The notes beneath the pieces were generated by a model. It was not told where the DNA came from and ran no database searches. It saw only the letters and a program-made list of their open reading frames with translations. From Rheinheimera soli (GTDB lineage Bacteria > Pseudomonadota > Gammaproteobacteria > Enterobacterales > Alteromonadaceae): a stretch of 51,648 bases of DNA. A program made the position numbers and the translations under genes. The stretch covers positions 1 to 51,648 of the forward strand of contig NZ_JAJOYU010000031.1 in NCBI RefSeq assembly GCF_021290985.1, written 5' to 3'. Of the stretch, positions 10,910 to 19,540 are shown piece after piece (within the stretch, counting starts at the first letter, position 1; each line of letters opens with the position of its first letter).

Positions 10910-13321
10910 ATGCAAAAAAAACACAACTTAAGCAGCCTCACACTTGCAATGTTGCCGCTCTTAGTTGCTCCTTCGGTTTTGTTCGCTCAAGATCAGGATG
11001 CAGCCAGCGCCTCTGCAGAAGAACAGGAAATGGAAGTGATTACGGTCACTTCACGGAAACGGGTGGAATCTTTAATTGAAGTTCCAATGAATGTCACTTC
11101 CGTCTCTGCGATTCAAATTTCAAATCGTAACCTTATTAACAAAGATGACCTGTACAGGACCCTTGCAGGGGCCGCTTCACCAACTGGTACCTTAATTTTG
11201 CGTGGTTTGTCTGGAGGTAACGGTGCCGCGCCTTCCACAACATCTTCATTTACCGATGATATTCCGTTTAACTTTGTTGACTTGTATGACATCGAAGCTG
11301 TTGAAGTATTACGTGGCCCGCAAGGTACTTTATGGGGCTCAAATGCTATAGGTGGTACAGTACGGGTTATTACGCAAAAACCAAAGCTGGATACAGTTGA
11401 GTTTACCTCTGCATTACAGTCCAAGAATACAAAAAATGTGGAAGGCCTGGATTTACAGGGCTGGGCTGCAGTGAATATTCCTTTGATTGAAAATGCTGTG
11501 GCTATGCGTATTACAGGCCACAGTTCCAATAAACCTGGCCCAATTATTAACGCAGCAACAGGCGTGCAACGAGAAGTAAAAGATCAGTATTTACGCACTC
11601 AGTTTTTGTGGCAGCTCAGTGAAGACATTAGCTTTAACTTAGGTTATTACAATGTCACCACTCGCACTGTAGGAACACGTTTCGCAGATTTGTCACGTCC
11701 TAATGGCAGGACATTTGCTAATACTGTTGAAAACCCGGATTCAAACTACGGGTATGACGTAAGCTACGGCTCAACGCCTTGTACTGAAGGACAGACCCGT
11801 GCGGCCTGTTTTGGCAATGTTTCTTCTGTACCTGTTGGCAAATACCATATTTGGGAAAGCCTGGATGGTTGGGCTAAAGACAATACAGAACTTGTGACCG
11901 TCACAGCCAATGTGGACGATCTGATGGGTTTTGCAGATTTTGCCTATTCAGGTTCTTACCGCACTATTCAAAGTGATTCTTTGGATAACTGGTCACGTCT
12001 GGATATGGCTGATTTAGTCAAAACCTGGATTATTAACTACGACAAAACCGCACGAGTAACTCATGAGTTCCGCTTGCAAGATAAAGGCAATCTGGAAAAC
12101 TTTACCTGGACTGTCGGAGCTTTTTACGACAAAGGCTGGCGTGGCAACATCCCAAATACTCAGTTTCAATACCACGAAAGTGATGATCGCAGCATAGCCG
12201 TTTTCTCTGACTGGAATTCCTGGGTGGATTGGGATGACTATTGGGGTGAATTTGGTATTTATAACGTAGGTCAGCTTGGTGAAGCTTTATACGGCGATAA
12301 AAGCAAAAACTACAATTTATATTATGACGGGTCACATAATACGGAGTTAGCATTCTTTGGTGAAACGACCTATACGGTTGATATGAAAACTTCGGGTAGT
12401 TTGGAATTTACCGCAGGTATTCGTTATTACGATCTGGAAGATTACGCTTCATTTGGTTACAGCGGAATTTGGGAAGCCAGAGAAGGCCGTACAGCCCTGA
12501 GTGAAGGTGACGAATCAGGAAACCGGAAAAAACTAAGTGTTGCCTGGATACCTGAATCTAAAGATATGTCAGTTTATGCTTTATATTCAGAAGGTTATCG
12601 CCCTGGTGGTAACAATACGCCTTTGGCTGCCGCATGTCGCAATGATGAGTATGCTTCGGGTCATACCACCCGCTATACAAGTGACAGCATTGACAACTAT
12701 GAAATTGGTTACAAAGCCAATATGGGTAACCTGAGATTTTCTACTGCTGTCTACCAGATTGACTGGGAAGATGTCTGGGCTTCGGTTTATATGCCTAGTT
12801 GTGGCTTCAGCTACACGGCAAACGCTGCAAAAGCCCGGTCTCGTGGTATAGAGTGGGAAAGTAGCTACAGCTTTGAAAATGATCTGGAGCTGATCCTGAA
12901 TGCTTCTTACACTGATTCTGTGATGTTATCAGACGTAGAAGCTCTGGGAGCTAAGTATGGGCAGGATATGACACAGGTGCCTAAGTACAATGCGTATGTA
13001 GGCTTGGATAAAGGCTTTACCTTTTTTAATAAGCAAACTAATGTCCGCTTGGATGTTGAAGCTTATGGTGAGTACAGATCCCACTTTAATGCACGGGACG
13101 ATGGTTCAGACACAGCAGACGCCTACCGTCGGGTGAATCTGTCATCACGTATTGAGTTAAACGACAATATACGTCTGTCTGCTTTTATTCATAACTTGTT
13201 TGACTCTGAAATTGAGCAATTTAAACAAGCTCGTACCCGCGCAGGCAGTACAAATAACCTGAACGTGTTGTACGCTCCGGAACGCAGTCTGACCTTAAGA
13301 GTGGATTACAGCTTTATGTAA
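10910..13321 (+). CDS. TonB-dependent outer-membrane receptor
   Basis: An 803-residue energy-coupled outer-membrane transporter; the substrate cannot be told from sequence. A signal peptide ends near residue 26 (PSVLFA before QDQD). The mature N terminus has a TonB-box-like segment EVITVTSRKR near residues 41-50. The plug domain (about 55-165) includes TLILRGLSGG and VEVLRGPQGTLWGSNAIGG. The rest is a 22-strand barrel with many aromatic strands, and the last strand is LTLRVDYSFM, ending in Met where Phe is more usual. The form resembles the family often used for sugars, siderophores or other large ligands. It stands alone between two terminators, so no partner transporter suggests a substrate. 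Confidence 0.93.
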   Translation: MQKKHNLSSLTLAMLPLLVAPSVLFAQDQDAASASAEEQEMEVITVTSRKRVESLIEVPMNVTSVSAIQISNRNLINKDDLYRTLAGAASPTGTLILRGLSGGNGAAPSTTSSFTDDIPFNFVDLYDIEAVEVLRGPQGTLWGSNAIGGTVRVITQKPKLDTVEFTSALQSKNTKNVEGLDLQGWAAVNIPLIENAVAMRITGHSSNKPGPIINAATGVQREVKDQYLRTQFLWQLSEDISFNLGYYNVTTRTVGTRFADLSRPNGRTFANTVENPDSNYGYDVSYGSTPCTEGQTRAACFGNVSSVPVGKYHIWESLDGWAKDNTELVTVTANVDDLMGFADFAYSGSYRTIQSDSLDNWSRLDMADLVKTWIINYDKTARVTHEFRLQDKGNLENFTWTVGAFYDKGWRGNIPNTQFQYHESDDRSIAVFSDWNSWVDWDDYWGEFGIYNVGQLGEALYGDKSKNYNLYYDGSHNTELAFFGETTYTVDMKTSGSLEFTAGIRYYDLEDYASFGYSGIWEAREGRTALSEGDESGNRKKLSVAWIPESKDMSVYALYSEGYRPGGNNTPLAAACRNDEYASGHTTRYTSDSIDNYEIGYKANMGNLRFSTAVYQIDWEDVWASVYMPSCGFSYTANAAKARSRGIEWESSYSFENDLELILNASYTDSVMLSDVEALGAKYGQDMTQVPKYNAYVGLDKGFTFFNKQTNVRLDVEAYGEYRSHFNARDDGSDTADAYRRVNLSSRIELNDNIRLSAFIHNLFDSEIEQFKQARTRAGSTNNLNVLYAPERSLTLRVDYSFM

Positions 13322-13341
13322 TTTCTAAGGTGTTGAATACA

Positions 13342-13373
13342 AGGCCCTGCTTTATATCGCGGGGCTTTTTTTC
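13342..13373 (+). terminator. Intrinsic terminator of the TonB receptor gene
   Basis: GCCCTGC (13344-13350) pairs with GCGGGGC (13359-13365), with one T-G pair, around an 8-base loop. A run of seven Ts follows. Confidence 0.88.
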
Positions 13374-13602
13374 GATTTTATTTCAGAGCATTGAAGCTCA
13401 TTGCGTTCAAAACCCAGCTTCCTCAGTCGTTCAAACCAAGGCTGTTTTGCAAGAGTAAACTAAGCCACCTAGCTGGTTGTCGTCGTCATACTGAACTCAT
13501 TTTCCGCACTGGCATAACCCTTGCTCTTTTCTGATACAGAACTAAAAAAACAGGCCTTGAACTGATGGTGTTCGGGTTGTATCGGACGGGAAGGAGTCGC
13601 CA

Positions 13603-15054
13603 ATGGGTGCAAAAAGTTTTGGGCACTATCAGCAAATTGACCAGTGTTTTGATGAGCTGGTGCATAAGGACGGACAAATACGGACCCCTGCTGCGGCTAT
13701 AGCCCGTTTTATTGATCGCCATGGTTCAGGCGAACTTATTCAAAGACAAGAGCAATTAAATCAAACGATTAGCGCTATGGGTGTCTGTTTTACCTTGTAT
13801 TCAGATGGTAATAATATTGACCGCTGCTGGCCTTTGGATGTGATGCCACGCACTATCCCAAGCTCCGAATGGCAGAAAACCAGTGCTGGTCTCAAACAAC
13901 GTTTAGCTGCTTTAAACCTGTTTATTGACGACTTGTACCACGATCAGCGCATCCTTAAAGACGGCATAGTACCGGCTGATTTAGTGCTGGATTCGCGCAA
14001 CTATCTTGCACCATGTAAGGGCATTTCGCCCCGTTATGGGGTGTGGGCCAATATCTGTGGGACTGATTTGGTGCGTGATGGCTCTGGCCAATTTTTAGTG
14101 CTGGAAGATAACTTGCGGGTGCCGTCCGGTGTGTCTTATATGCTGGAAAACCGCACTGTGATGAAGCGCGTATTTCCGGAGTTGTTTGCCGATTCCTTTA
14201 TCTATCCTGTTGACGATTATCCACATCAGCTGTGGCGTATGCTGGCGTCTTTATCGCCTCGTCCTGGTGATGTGCCTTGCATCGTATTACTGACACCTGG
14301 GGTTTATAACTCTGCCTATTTTGAGCACAGCTTTTTAGCTCAGCAAATGGGTGTAGAGCTGGCGGAAAATACCGATTTGATCGTACAGGACGACATTGTT
14401 TATTTAAAAACTCTGCATGGCCTGCAACGGGTGGATGTAATTTATCGCAGGGTGGACGATATTTTTATTGACCCAGAAGCCTTTCGGCCAGACTCAGTCT
14501 TAGGCATTCCAGGTTTGATCAAAGCCTGGGCCAAAGGCAATGTGTCTATCGCTAACGCACCTGGATCCGGTGTGGCTGATGATAAAGTGATTTACGCCTA
14601 CGTGCCTGAAATTATTAATTATTATCTGGGTGAACAACCGCTGATTGACAATGTTCCTACCTATTTGTGTCTGGATAAAAAACAACGGGACTATGTGTTG
14701 GCCAATCTGGACAAACTGGTGGTGAAACCTGCCAATGAATCCGGTGGCTATGGCATTTTAATAGGCCCGCGCTCGACCAAAGAAGAGCAACAGCAAATGG
14801 CAGAAGCCATTAAAGCGAACCCGCGCAATTTTATTGCTCAGCCCACTCTGGCGTTGTCCACAGCTCCCACTTTATGCGATGGAGTGCTGGAGCCACGGCA
14901 TTTGGATTTACGGCCTTTTATTTTGCAGGGCAGAGATTTGTATTGCACCACAGGTGGTTTAAGCCGGGTGGCGCTGAAAAAAGGCTCTTTGGTGGTCAAC
15001 TCGTCGCAAGGCGGTGGTAGTAAAGACACCTGGATCATCAACGATGAGGTCTGA
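13603..15054 (+). CDS. Circularly permuted ATP-grasp protein (DUF404/DUF407)
   Basis: A 483-residue cytosolic protein of the circularly permuted ATP-grasp type. Family features seen are the DLYHDQRIL segment near residue 113, EDNLRVPSGVSYMLENR near residue 167, and the late block LVVKPANESGGYGILIGP near residue 372, which carries the glycine-rich nucleotide loop. ATP-grasp enzymes ligate a carboxylate to an amine or thiol; the real substrate is unknown. Comparative work on amidoligases has proposed peptide-ligation roles for this group. The start at ATG 13603 follows AAGGAG by 6 bases. It is the first gene of a four-gene cluster with alpha-E and transglutaminase proteins; the next gene follows after 3 bases. 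Confidence 0.9.
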   Translation: MGAKSFGHYQQIDQCFDELVHKDGQIRTPAAAIARFIDRHGSGELIQRQEQLNQTISAMGVCFTLYSDGNNIDRCWPLDVMPRTIPSSEWQKTSAGLKQRLAALNLFIDDLYHDQRILKDGIVPADLVLDSRNYLAPCKGISPRYGVWANICGTDLVRDGSGQFLVLEDNLRVPSGVSYMLENRTVMKRVFPELFADSFIYPVDDYPHQLWRMLASLSPRPGDVPCIVLLTPGVYNSAYFEHSFLAQQMGVELAENTDLIVQDDIVYLKTLHGLQRVDVIYRRVDDIFIDPEAFRPDSVLGIPGLIKAWAKGNVSIANAPGSGVADDKVIYAYVPEIINYYLGEQPLIDNVPTYLCLDKKQRDYVLANLDKLVVKPANESGGYGILIGPRSTKEEQQQMAEAIKANPRNFIAQPTLALSTAPTLCDGVLEPRHLDLRPFILQGRDLYCTTGGLSRVALKKGSLVVNSSQGGGSKDTWIINDEV

Positions 15055-15057
15055 TCT

Positions 15058-16017
15058 ATGTTATTAAAATCTTTGGATCATATATTCTGGTTAGGCCGTT
15101 ATCTGGAGCGTTTGGATGACACGGCCCGCTTAATTAATGCCACCAGCCATTTACTGATCGACAGTCACAAAGACAGCCAGTTTAGCTGGCCATTATTGCT
15201 GGATGTATTAGGGCAGAATGGTGCCGAACTCTTGAGTCAGTTGCCCGCAAGTGATTTGACGGTAGAGCAGCAAGTGATGGGGTATTTAATTACTGATGTG
15301 GACTGTCAGGTGTCTATTCGTGCCGCTTGTACTGCATTGAAACAAAATGCCAGAACAGTTCGGCAACTGATCCCACGTGATATGTGGGAAGAGTTGAATT
15401 CACTGGATTTGTTTTTACAGGAACACTGCCAGCAGTTACAAGGTCGTCAGCACAGATACCGCTTAATGACTGAAGTCAGCCGCCGTTGTCAGATGGTGGT
15501 GGGCGTGCTGGACGGCACTATGTTGCGTAGCGACGCTTTTGATTTATTTAATATTGGCCGACATGTGGAGCGGGCAGATATGACCACCCGCATTATGGAT
15601 GTGATGGTGTTACAGCAGTTGCAACCGACGGATATTAAAAGACCCCGTTTTCGCTGGACCTCCATTTTAAATGCTCTGGGTGGCGTGGAGTCCTATCACT
15701 ATTATCTGGCACATCAAAACACTGAAGTGGATGCGGTGGATTATCTGCTGACTTACGCTGATTTTCCTCGCTCCATTGCCTATTGTTTGCATAGAGTGGC
15801 AGCATCAGCGAAAGGTTTGCCGCACAGTGCTGCTATATTGCAACGAGTATGGCAGTTACAGGACTTATTAAAAACGCAAAACTTATCAGAATTAACCACA
15901 GGTCAGCTGCATCAGCTGATTGACCAATTTCAGACGGGGATTATTGAATTGCATCAGGTGATTAGCACGCCAAATCTTGAGTTGTCCAAAGATCTCAGCC
16001 AGCAAATGTCGGCCTGA
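15058..16017 (+). CDS. Alpha-E domain protein (DUF403)
   Basis: A 319-residue protein predicted to be all-helical, with the hallmark start SLDHIFWLGRYLERLDDTAR and a second conserved helix FNIGRHVERADMTTRIMDVM at about residues 166-185. The alpha-E family has no proven activity; it always travels with circularly permuted ATP-grasp proteins, often fused to them, so it is probably their obligate partner. It lies 3 bases after the ATP-grasp gene and 3 bases before the fused version. Both junctions carry the same TGATCTATG stop-start string. Confidence 0.9.
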   Translation: MLLKSLDHIFWLGRYLERLDDTARLINATSHLLIDSHKDSQFSWPLLLDVLGQNGAELLSQLPASDLTVEQQVMGYLITDVDCQVSIRAACTALKQNARTVRQLIPRDMWEELNSLDLFLQEHCQQLQGRQHRYRLMTEVSRRCQMVVGVLDGTMLRSDAFDLFNIGRHVERADMTTRIMDVMVLQQLQPTDIKRPRFRWTSILNALGGVESYHYYLAHQNTEVDAVDYLLTYADFPRSIAYCLHRVAASAKGLPHSAAILQRVWQLQDLLKTQNLSELTTGQLHQLIDQFQTGIIELHQVISTPNLELSKDLSQQMSA

Positions 16018-16020
16018 TCT

Positions 16021-18540
16021 ATGGCCATTGTGGTGCAGGACACAGAGCCGGGCATAGTGCAGAATCCAGCGCAGGACGCCGCACATCATTCTGAGCAACA
16101 GCTCTGGACTGAGCTACCTCAGTGGCAGCAATTGCAGCTGTGGTGGCAACAACAAAGCCAACAACATCTGCTGGAGTTGCATACCGATTTACAGCATCAG
16201 CTGCGGGAAAACGGTGCTACTTTTGATCCCTGGCTGGAACAACAGCGCCAGCTGGATTTAATGCCGTGGCTGATCAGTGATACCCAGTGGCAGCAGTTGC
16301 AGGCGGGTGTAAAGCAGCGTCAATTGTTGCTCTCGATGGTGTTACAGGATTTGTATGGGCCGCAGTTATTGATACAACAAGGGCTGCTGCCCGCTGAACT
16401 GATTTTTCAAAACAAAAACTACTTACTGCCTTGCCATCAGCTGGTGCCCACTCATCAGCAGTGGCTGAGTTTGCTGGCTGTAGATATAGGCCGCGATGCT
16501 CATGGCGACTTTTGCGTTTATGCCGATCAAAGCCAGATGCCGGCGGGGCTTGGTTTTGTCTTGGAGCACAGGCTGGCGTTTAACCATTGTATTGGTGAGC
16601 TCAATCACAGTATTGGTAAAAGTCAGCTGGCCGGATTTTTCCGTAAATTGCAGCTGGTGTTTGCACAGGGCACAGGCCATACCGCCGAAGGGCGACGACC
16701 GCTTTGTGGTTTATTAACTCATGGCAAACGCGACGCCGCTTATTTTGAACATGCCTTTTTAGCCAATTATTTAGACATAGCCCTGATGCACAGCGCCGAT
16801 CTGATGTTTAAAGATGGCGCTTTGTGGTTAAAAACTGTCACTGGTTTACAACAGGTTGACAGTCTGATGCGTTATTTACCCGATGCGTGTTGTGATGCAC
16901 TGGAGCTGGATCCTGATTCAACAGGCACTGCAGGTTTACTGCAAAGTATTCGTCAACAGCAGCTGTTTTGCGCTAATCCGCCAGGTGCTGCATTGCTTGA
17001 CTCCGGCGTGTTATTGCCTTTTTTACCTGCGCTCTGCCGTGCGCTACTAAATGAAGAATTGCAATTGCCCACCACTGCCGCTTTTTGGTGTGGTAAGCCT
17101 GAGCAGTTGCAACAGGTTTTATCTGAAGCCACTCATTATCGATTTCGCAGGATCGACACTGCAGAAAGCTGGCTTTGGGCCGAACTGGACCCGCTGCAAC
17201 AACAGCAGTTACAGCAGCAGCTTCTGGCAGAATCCAGGCTTTTTATCGCCATCCGCTTACTGCCCTTAAGTTCTGTGCCCTGCTGGAACAGCACTCAAGG
17301 CGAACATCAACAGTTTGGTGTGTTGCGTTTATTTGGTTTGTTATCCGAGCAACACACAGCTGCAGTAATGCCCGGTGCTCTGGCTCGTATCAGCCCTGAT
17401 GCGAACTGTTTGCAGCATCAGTACAGCATGGGTTTTGTGGCCAAAGATGTCTGGGTGCTGGCCGATCAGGACCATGCGGTCAGCCTGCTGCAAAATACCC
17501 AAAAGCGGATTTTGTTATCCCGTCACAGTGGTTTATTGCCAAGCCGCGTTGCCGACCATTTATTCTGGCTGGGCCGTTATAACGAGCGGCTGAATTTAGT
17601 TTGCCGCGCTTTACGTTACACAGTGCCGCTTTTAACCAGTTTCCAGGTGACAGCCGGTCAACAAAATGACAGCAGAGCTTTAGTACGCTTTTGTTTGCAG
17701 GCCAATGGCACTTTGCCAGACAGTGCAGCTTTGAGTTCATTGCAGCAGACCAGCGCCTTGCAGCAGGCCTTAAGTGAATTGTTTTCACTGCAGCATCCGG
17801 CAGGTTTAGCGCAGGTGCTGAAAAATTTATTGTTTAACGCGCAGTCGGTGCGGGAATACTTCAGTGAAGACACCTGGTATGTGCTGGATAAATTGCAATT
17901 GGCACTGACGCAATGGCCTCATCCGCTGAACTGGCAACAGCCGCAACAAATGGTGCGTTTACTGGATGAAGTCATATTATTGCAAACCGCTATTTATGGT
18001 CTGAATAACGAAACCATGAGCCGCACCCAAACTTTAAGGTTTATGGATTTGGGTCAGCATATGGAAAGGGCATTGCAAAGTGTCACTCTGCTGCAAGAGG
18101 TTTTTGTATTTGATCAAGGCCGTAACTGCAGTGCTTCGTTGATGGAATCGGTGCTGCGCATGACAGATACCTTAATGACTTACAGGCGCCGTTATAAAAC
18201 CGAGCTGCATCCGTTGGCGGTGATTGACTTACTGCTGCTGGATGACAGTACGCCACGTTCTGTGGGTTATCAGTGCGCCCGTCTTGCCAGTCAAATTCAG
18301 CAACTGCCTAAACCTGGAGCTGCTGTGGTACTTAGTCGTGAGCAAAAACTGGCAGTGGAGCTGGTGTCTTTACTGCAACTGGCTGAACCAGAACAACTCT
18401 TTGATGATCAGTTGCAGGCAACACCAGAGCTGGGGCTTTTGCTACAGCAGTTGCACTCAGTACTGCGGCAATTGTCCGACAGCATTACCTTGTCCTATTT
18501 CAGTCACGCCGAAGCGGGCAAATCATGGCAGAGTTTTTAG
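16021..18540 (+). CDS. Fused circularly permuted ATP-grasp and alpha-E protein
   Basis: An 839-residue two-domain protein. The N-terminal ~480 residues form a second circularly permuted ATP-grasp domain, with NKNYLLPCHQL and GLGFVLEHRLAFNH. The C-terminal part from about residue 505 is an alpha-E domain, shown by VADHLFWLGRYNERLNLV and LGQHMERALQSVTLL. Compared with the stand-alone ATP-grasp gene upstream, the glycine-rich KPANESGGYG block is not recognisable, so this domain may be catalytically impaired and act with its paralogue. The protein is rich in Gln and Leu. It is co-directional with its neighbours and almost certainly in the same operon. Confidence 0.88.
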   Translation: MAIVVQDTEPGIVQNPAQDAAHHSEQQLWTELPQWQQLQLWWQQQSQQHLLELHTDLQHQLRENGATFDPWLEQQRQLDLMPWLISDTQWQQLQAGVKQRQLLLSMVLQDLYGPQLLIQQGLLPAELIFQNKNYLLPCHQLVPTHQQWLSLLAVDIGRDAHGDFCVYADQSQMPAGLGFVLEHRLAFNHCIGELNHSIGKSQLAGFFRKLQLVFAQGTGHTAEGRRPLCGLLTHGKRDAAYFEHAFLANYLDIALMHSADLMFKDGALWLKTVTGLQQVDSLMRYLPDACCDALELDPDSTGTAGLLQSIRQQQLFCANPPGAALLDSGVLLPFLPALCRALLNEELQLPTTAAFWCGKPEQLQQVLSEATHYRFRRIDTAESWLWAELDPLQQQQLQQQLLAESRLFIAIRLLPLSSVPCWNSTQGEHQQFGVLRLFGLLSEQHTAAVMPGALARISPDANCLQHQYSMGFVAKDVWVLADQDHAVSLLQNTQKRILLSRHSGLLPSRVADHLFWLGRYNERLNLVCRALRYTVPLLTSFQVTAGQQNDSRALVRFCLQANGTLPDSAALSSLQQTSALQQALSELFSLQHPAGLAQVLKNLLFNAQSVREYFSEDTWYVLDKLQLALTQWPHPLNWQQPQQMVRLLDEVILLQTAIYGLNNETMSRTQTLRFMDLGQHMERALQSVTLLQEVFVFDQGRNCSASLMESVLRMTDTLMTYRRRYKTELHPLAVIDLLLLDDSTPRSVGYQCARLASQIQQLPKPGAAVVLSREQKLAVELVSLLQLAEPEQLFDDQLQATPELGLLLQQLHSVLRQLSDSITLSYFSHAEAGKSWQSF

Positions 18541-18565
18541 ATGGGCATTGATTTGAATTTCAGGC

Positions 18566-18586
18566 GGGCGGGGACAAGCCTCGCCC
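18566..18586 (+). repeat. REP-like GC-rich hairpin
   Basis: GGGCGGGG (18566-18573) pairs with CCTCGCCC (18579-18586), with one G-T pair, around ACAAG. It lies in the short gap inside the ATP-grasp/transglutaminase cluster. GC-rich palindromes of this kind, built on GGGGCGAGG and GTCCCCGCC, are commonly dispersed in proteobacterial genomes; only one copy is present here. Confidence 0.55.
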
Positions 18587-18602
18587 CTATAAGGCCAAAC
18601 TT

Positions 18603-19484
18603 ATGAAGTACCAAATCCGCCACCTGACCCGTTATTGTTACCAGCATCCTGTGGCTAACAGTTACAATTTGGCTTGCCTGCAGCCACGTCGATTGCCGAC
18701 ACAGGAGCTATGTAGTTTCTCTTTAGAGGTGTCGCCAACAGCCTCTTCTGTCTATGCCAGAACAGATACTTTTGGTAATACCCAGCATTTTATTCACTTG
18801 CAGCCACCGCATCAGCAACTGGCTGTGACGGCTTACTCTGTGGTTGAGGTTTTGCCACGCCAACAGAGTCTGGCTTTGGATTTAACCCAGCCCTGGCCAC
18901 AAGTCGCAGCTTTTTTCCGCCAACAACAAGGCTATTCGCCAGAGCAACTCAAAGCACTGTTGTGCACTGGACCAAGCCGGATGATCCCTGTGCTTGACGA
19001 AACAAAGGCGTTGATCCAGAGCATAGCCGACCCGGCTTTTACTGTATTACAGTTGGCACAACAACTGACGGATTTGATTTTTCAGCAGTTTGAATACGAT
19101 CCTGAATTTAGCTCTGTCGTTACGCCAGTGTCTGAAGTGTTGCTGCATAAAAAGGGGGTTTGTCAGGACTTTGCCCAACTGGCCGTCAGCTGTTTACGTG
19201 CTTTAGGTATTCCAGCGCGTTATGTCAGTGGGTATCTGGAAACCTCGCCACCAGAAGGACAGCCACGTTTAATAGGCGCTGATGCATCGCATGCCTGGTT
19301 TGCGGTGTACGACCCTGAACTGGGTTGGGTCGATTTTGACCCCACTAATAATCTGATGCCGGCAGAACGTCATATCACCTTAGCTTATGGCCGCGACTAT
19401 GCCGATGTAGTGCCGCTGAAAGGCCTATTGCAAGGTCATGGCGTGCATCTGCTGGAAGTGGAAGTGGATGTTGTGCCGATTTGA
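18603..19484 (+). CDS. Transglutaminase-like cysteine protease family protein
   Basis: A 293-residue protein of the bacterial transglutaminase/protease-like superfamily. The N-terminal ~150 residues match the beta-rich bacterial transglutaminase N region (YQIRHLTRYCYQHPV). The catalytic domain has Cys187 in KGVCQDFAQL, His230 in ASHAWFAVY and the Asp of DPTNN about 16 residues later, so the triad is complete. There is no signal peptide. These proteins are encoded next to circularly permuted ATP-grasp and alpha-E genes in many bacteria, and may hydrolyse or form the amide bond made by that system. The start ATG 18603 has only a weak AAGG upstream. Confidence 0.9.
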   Translation: MKYQIRHLTRYCYQHPVANSYNLACLQPRRLPTQELCSFSLEVSPTASSVYARTDTFGNTQHFIHLQPPHQQLAVTAYSVVEVLPRQQSLALDLTQPWPQVAAFFRQQQGYSPEQLKALLCTGPSRMIPVLDETKALIQSIADPAFTVLQLAQQLTDLIFQQFEYDPEFSSVVTPVSEVLLHKKGVCQDFAQLAVSCLRALGIPARYVSGYLETSPPEGQPRLIGADASHAWFAVYDPELGWVDFDPTNNLMPAERHITLAYGRDYADVVPLKGLLQGHGVHLLEVEVDVVPI

Positions 19485-19489
19485 TGTCT

Positions 19490-19529
19490 GGGTCAGATCA
19501 TCATTTGCGAAGCAAATATGTTCTGACCC
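19490..19529. repeat. GGGTCAGA palindrome between convergent genes
   Basis: Outer arms GGGTCAGA (19490-19497) and TCTGACCC (19522-19529) enclose an inner stem ATTTGC/GCAAAT (19503-19508 with 19512-19517) with a GAA loop. It fills the convergent gap between the transglutaminase gene and the phosphatase gene, and probably acts as a shared transcription barrier. The same outer arms occur at 3179 and 30694. Confidence 0.75.
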
Positions 19530-19540
19530 TAGAGATCAAG

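Noticed and set aside
10843-11079. 78-codon plus-strand open frame at the start of the TonB receptor gene
   Set aside because: It runs in another frame across the receptor signal peptide, and its sequence is what a frame shift of that gene would give.
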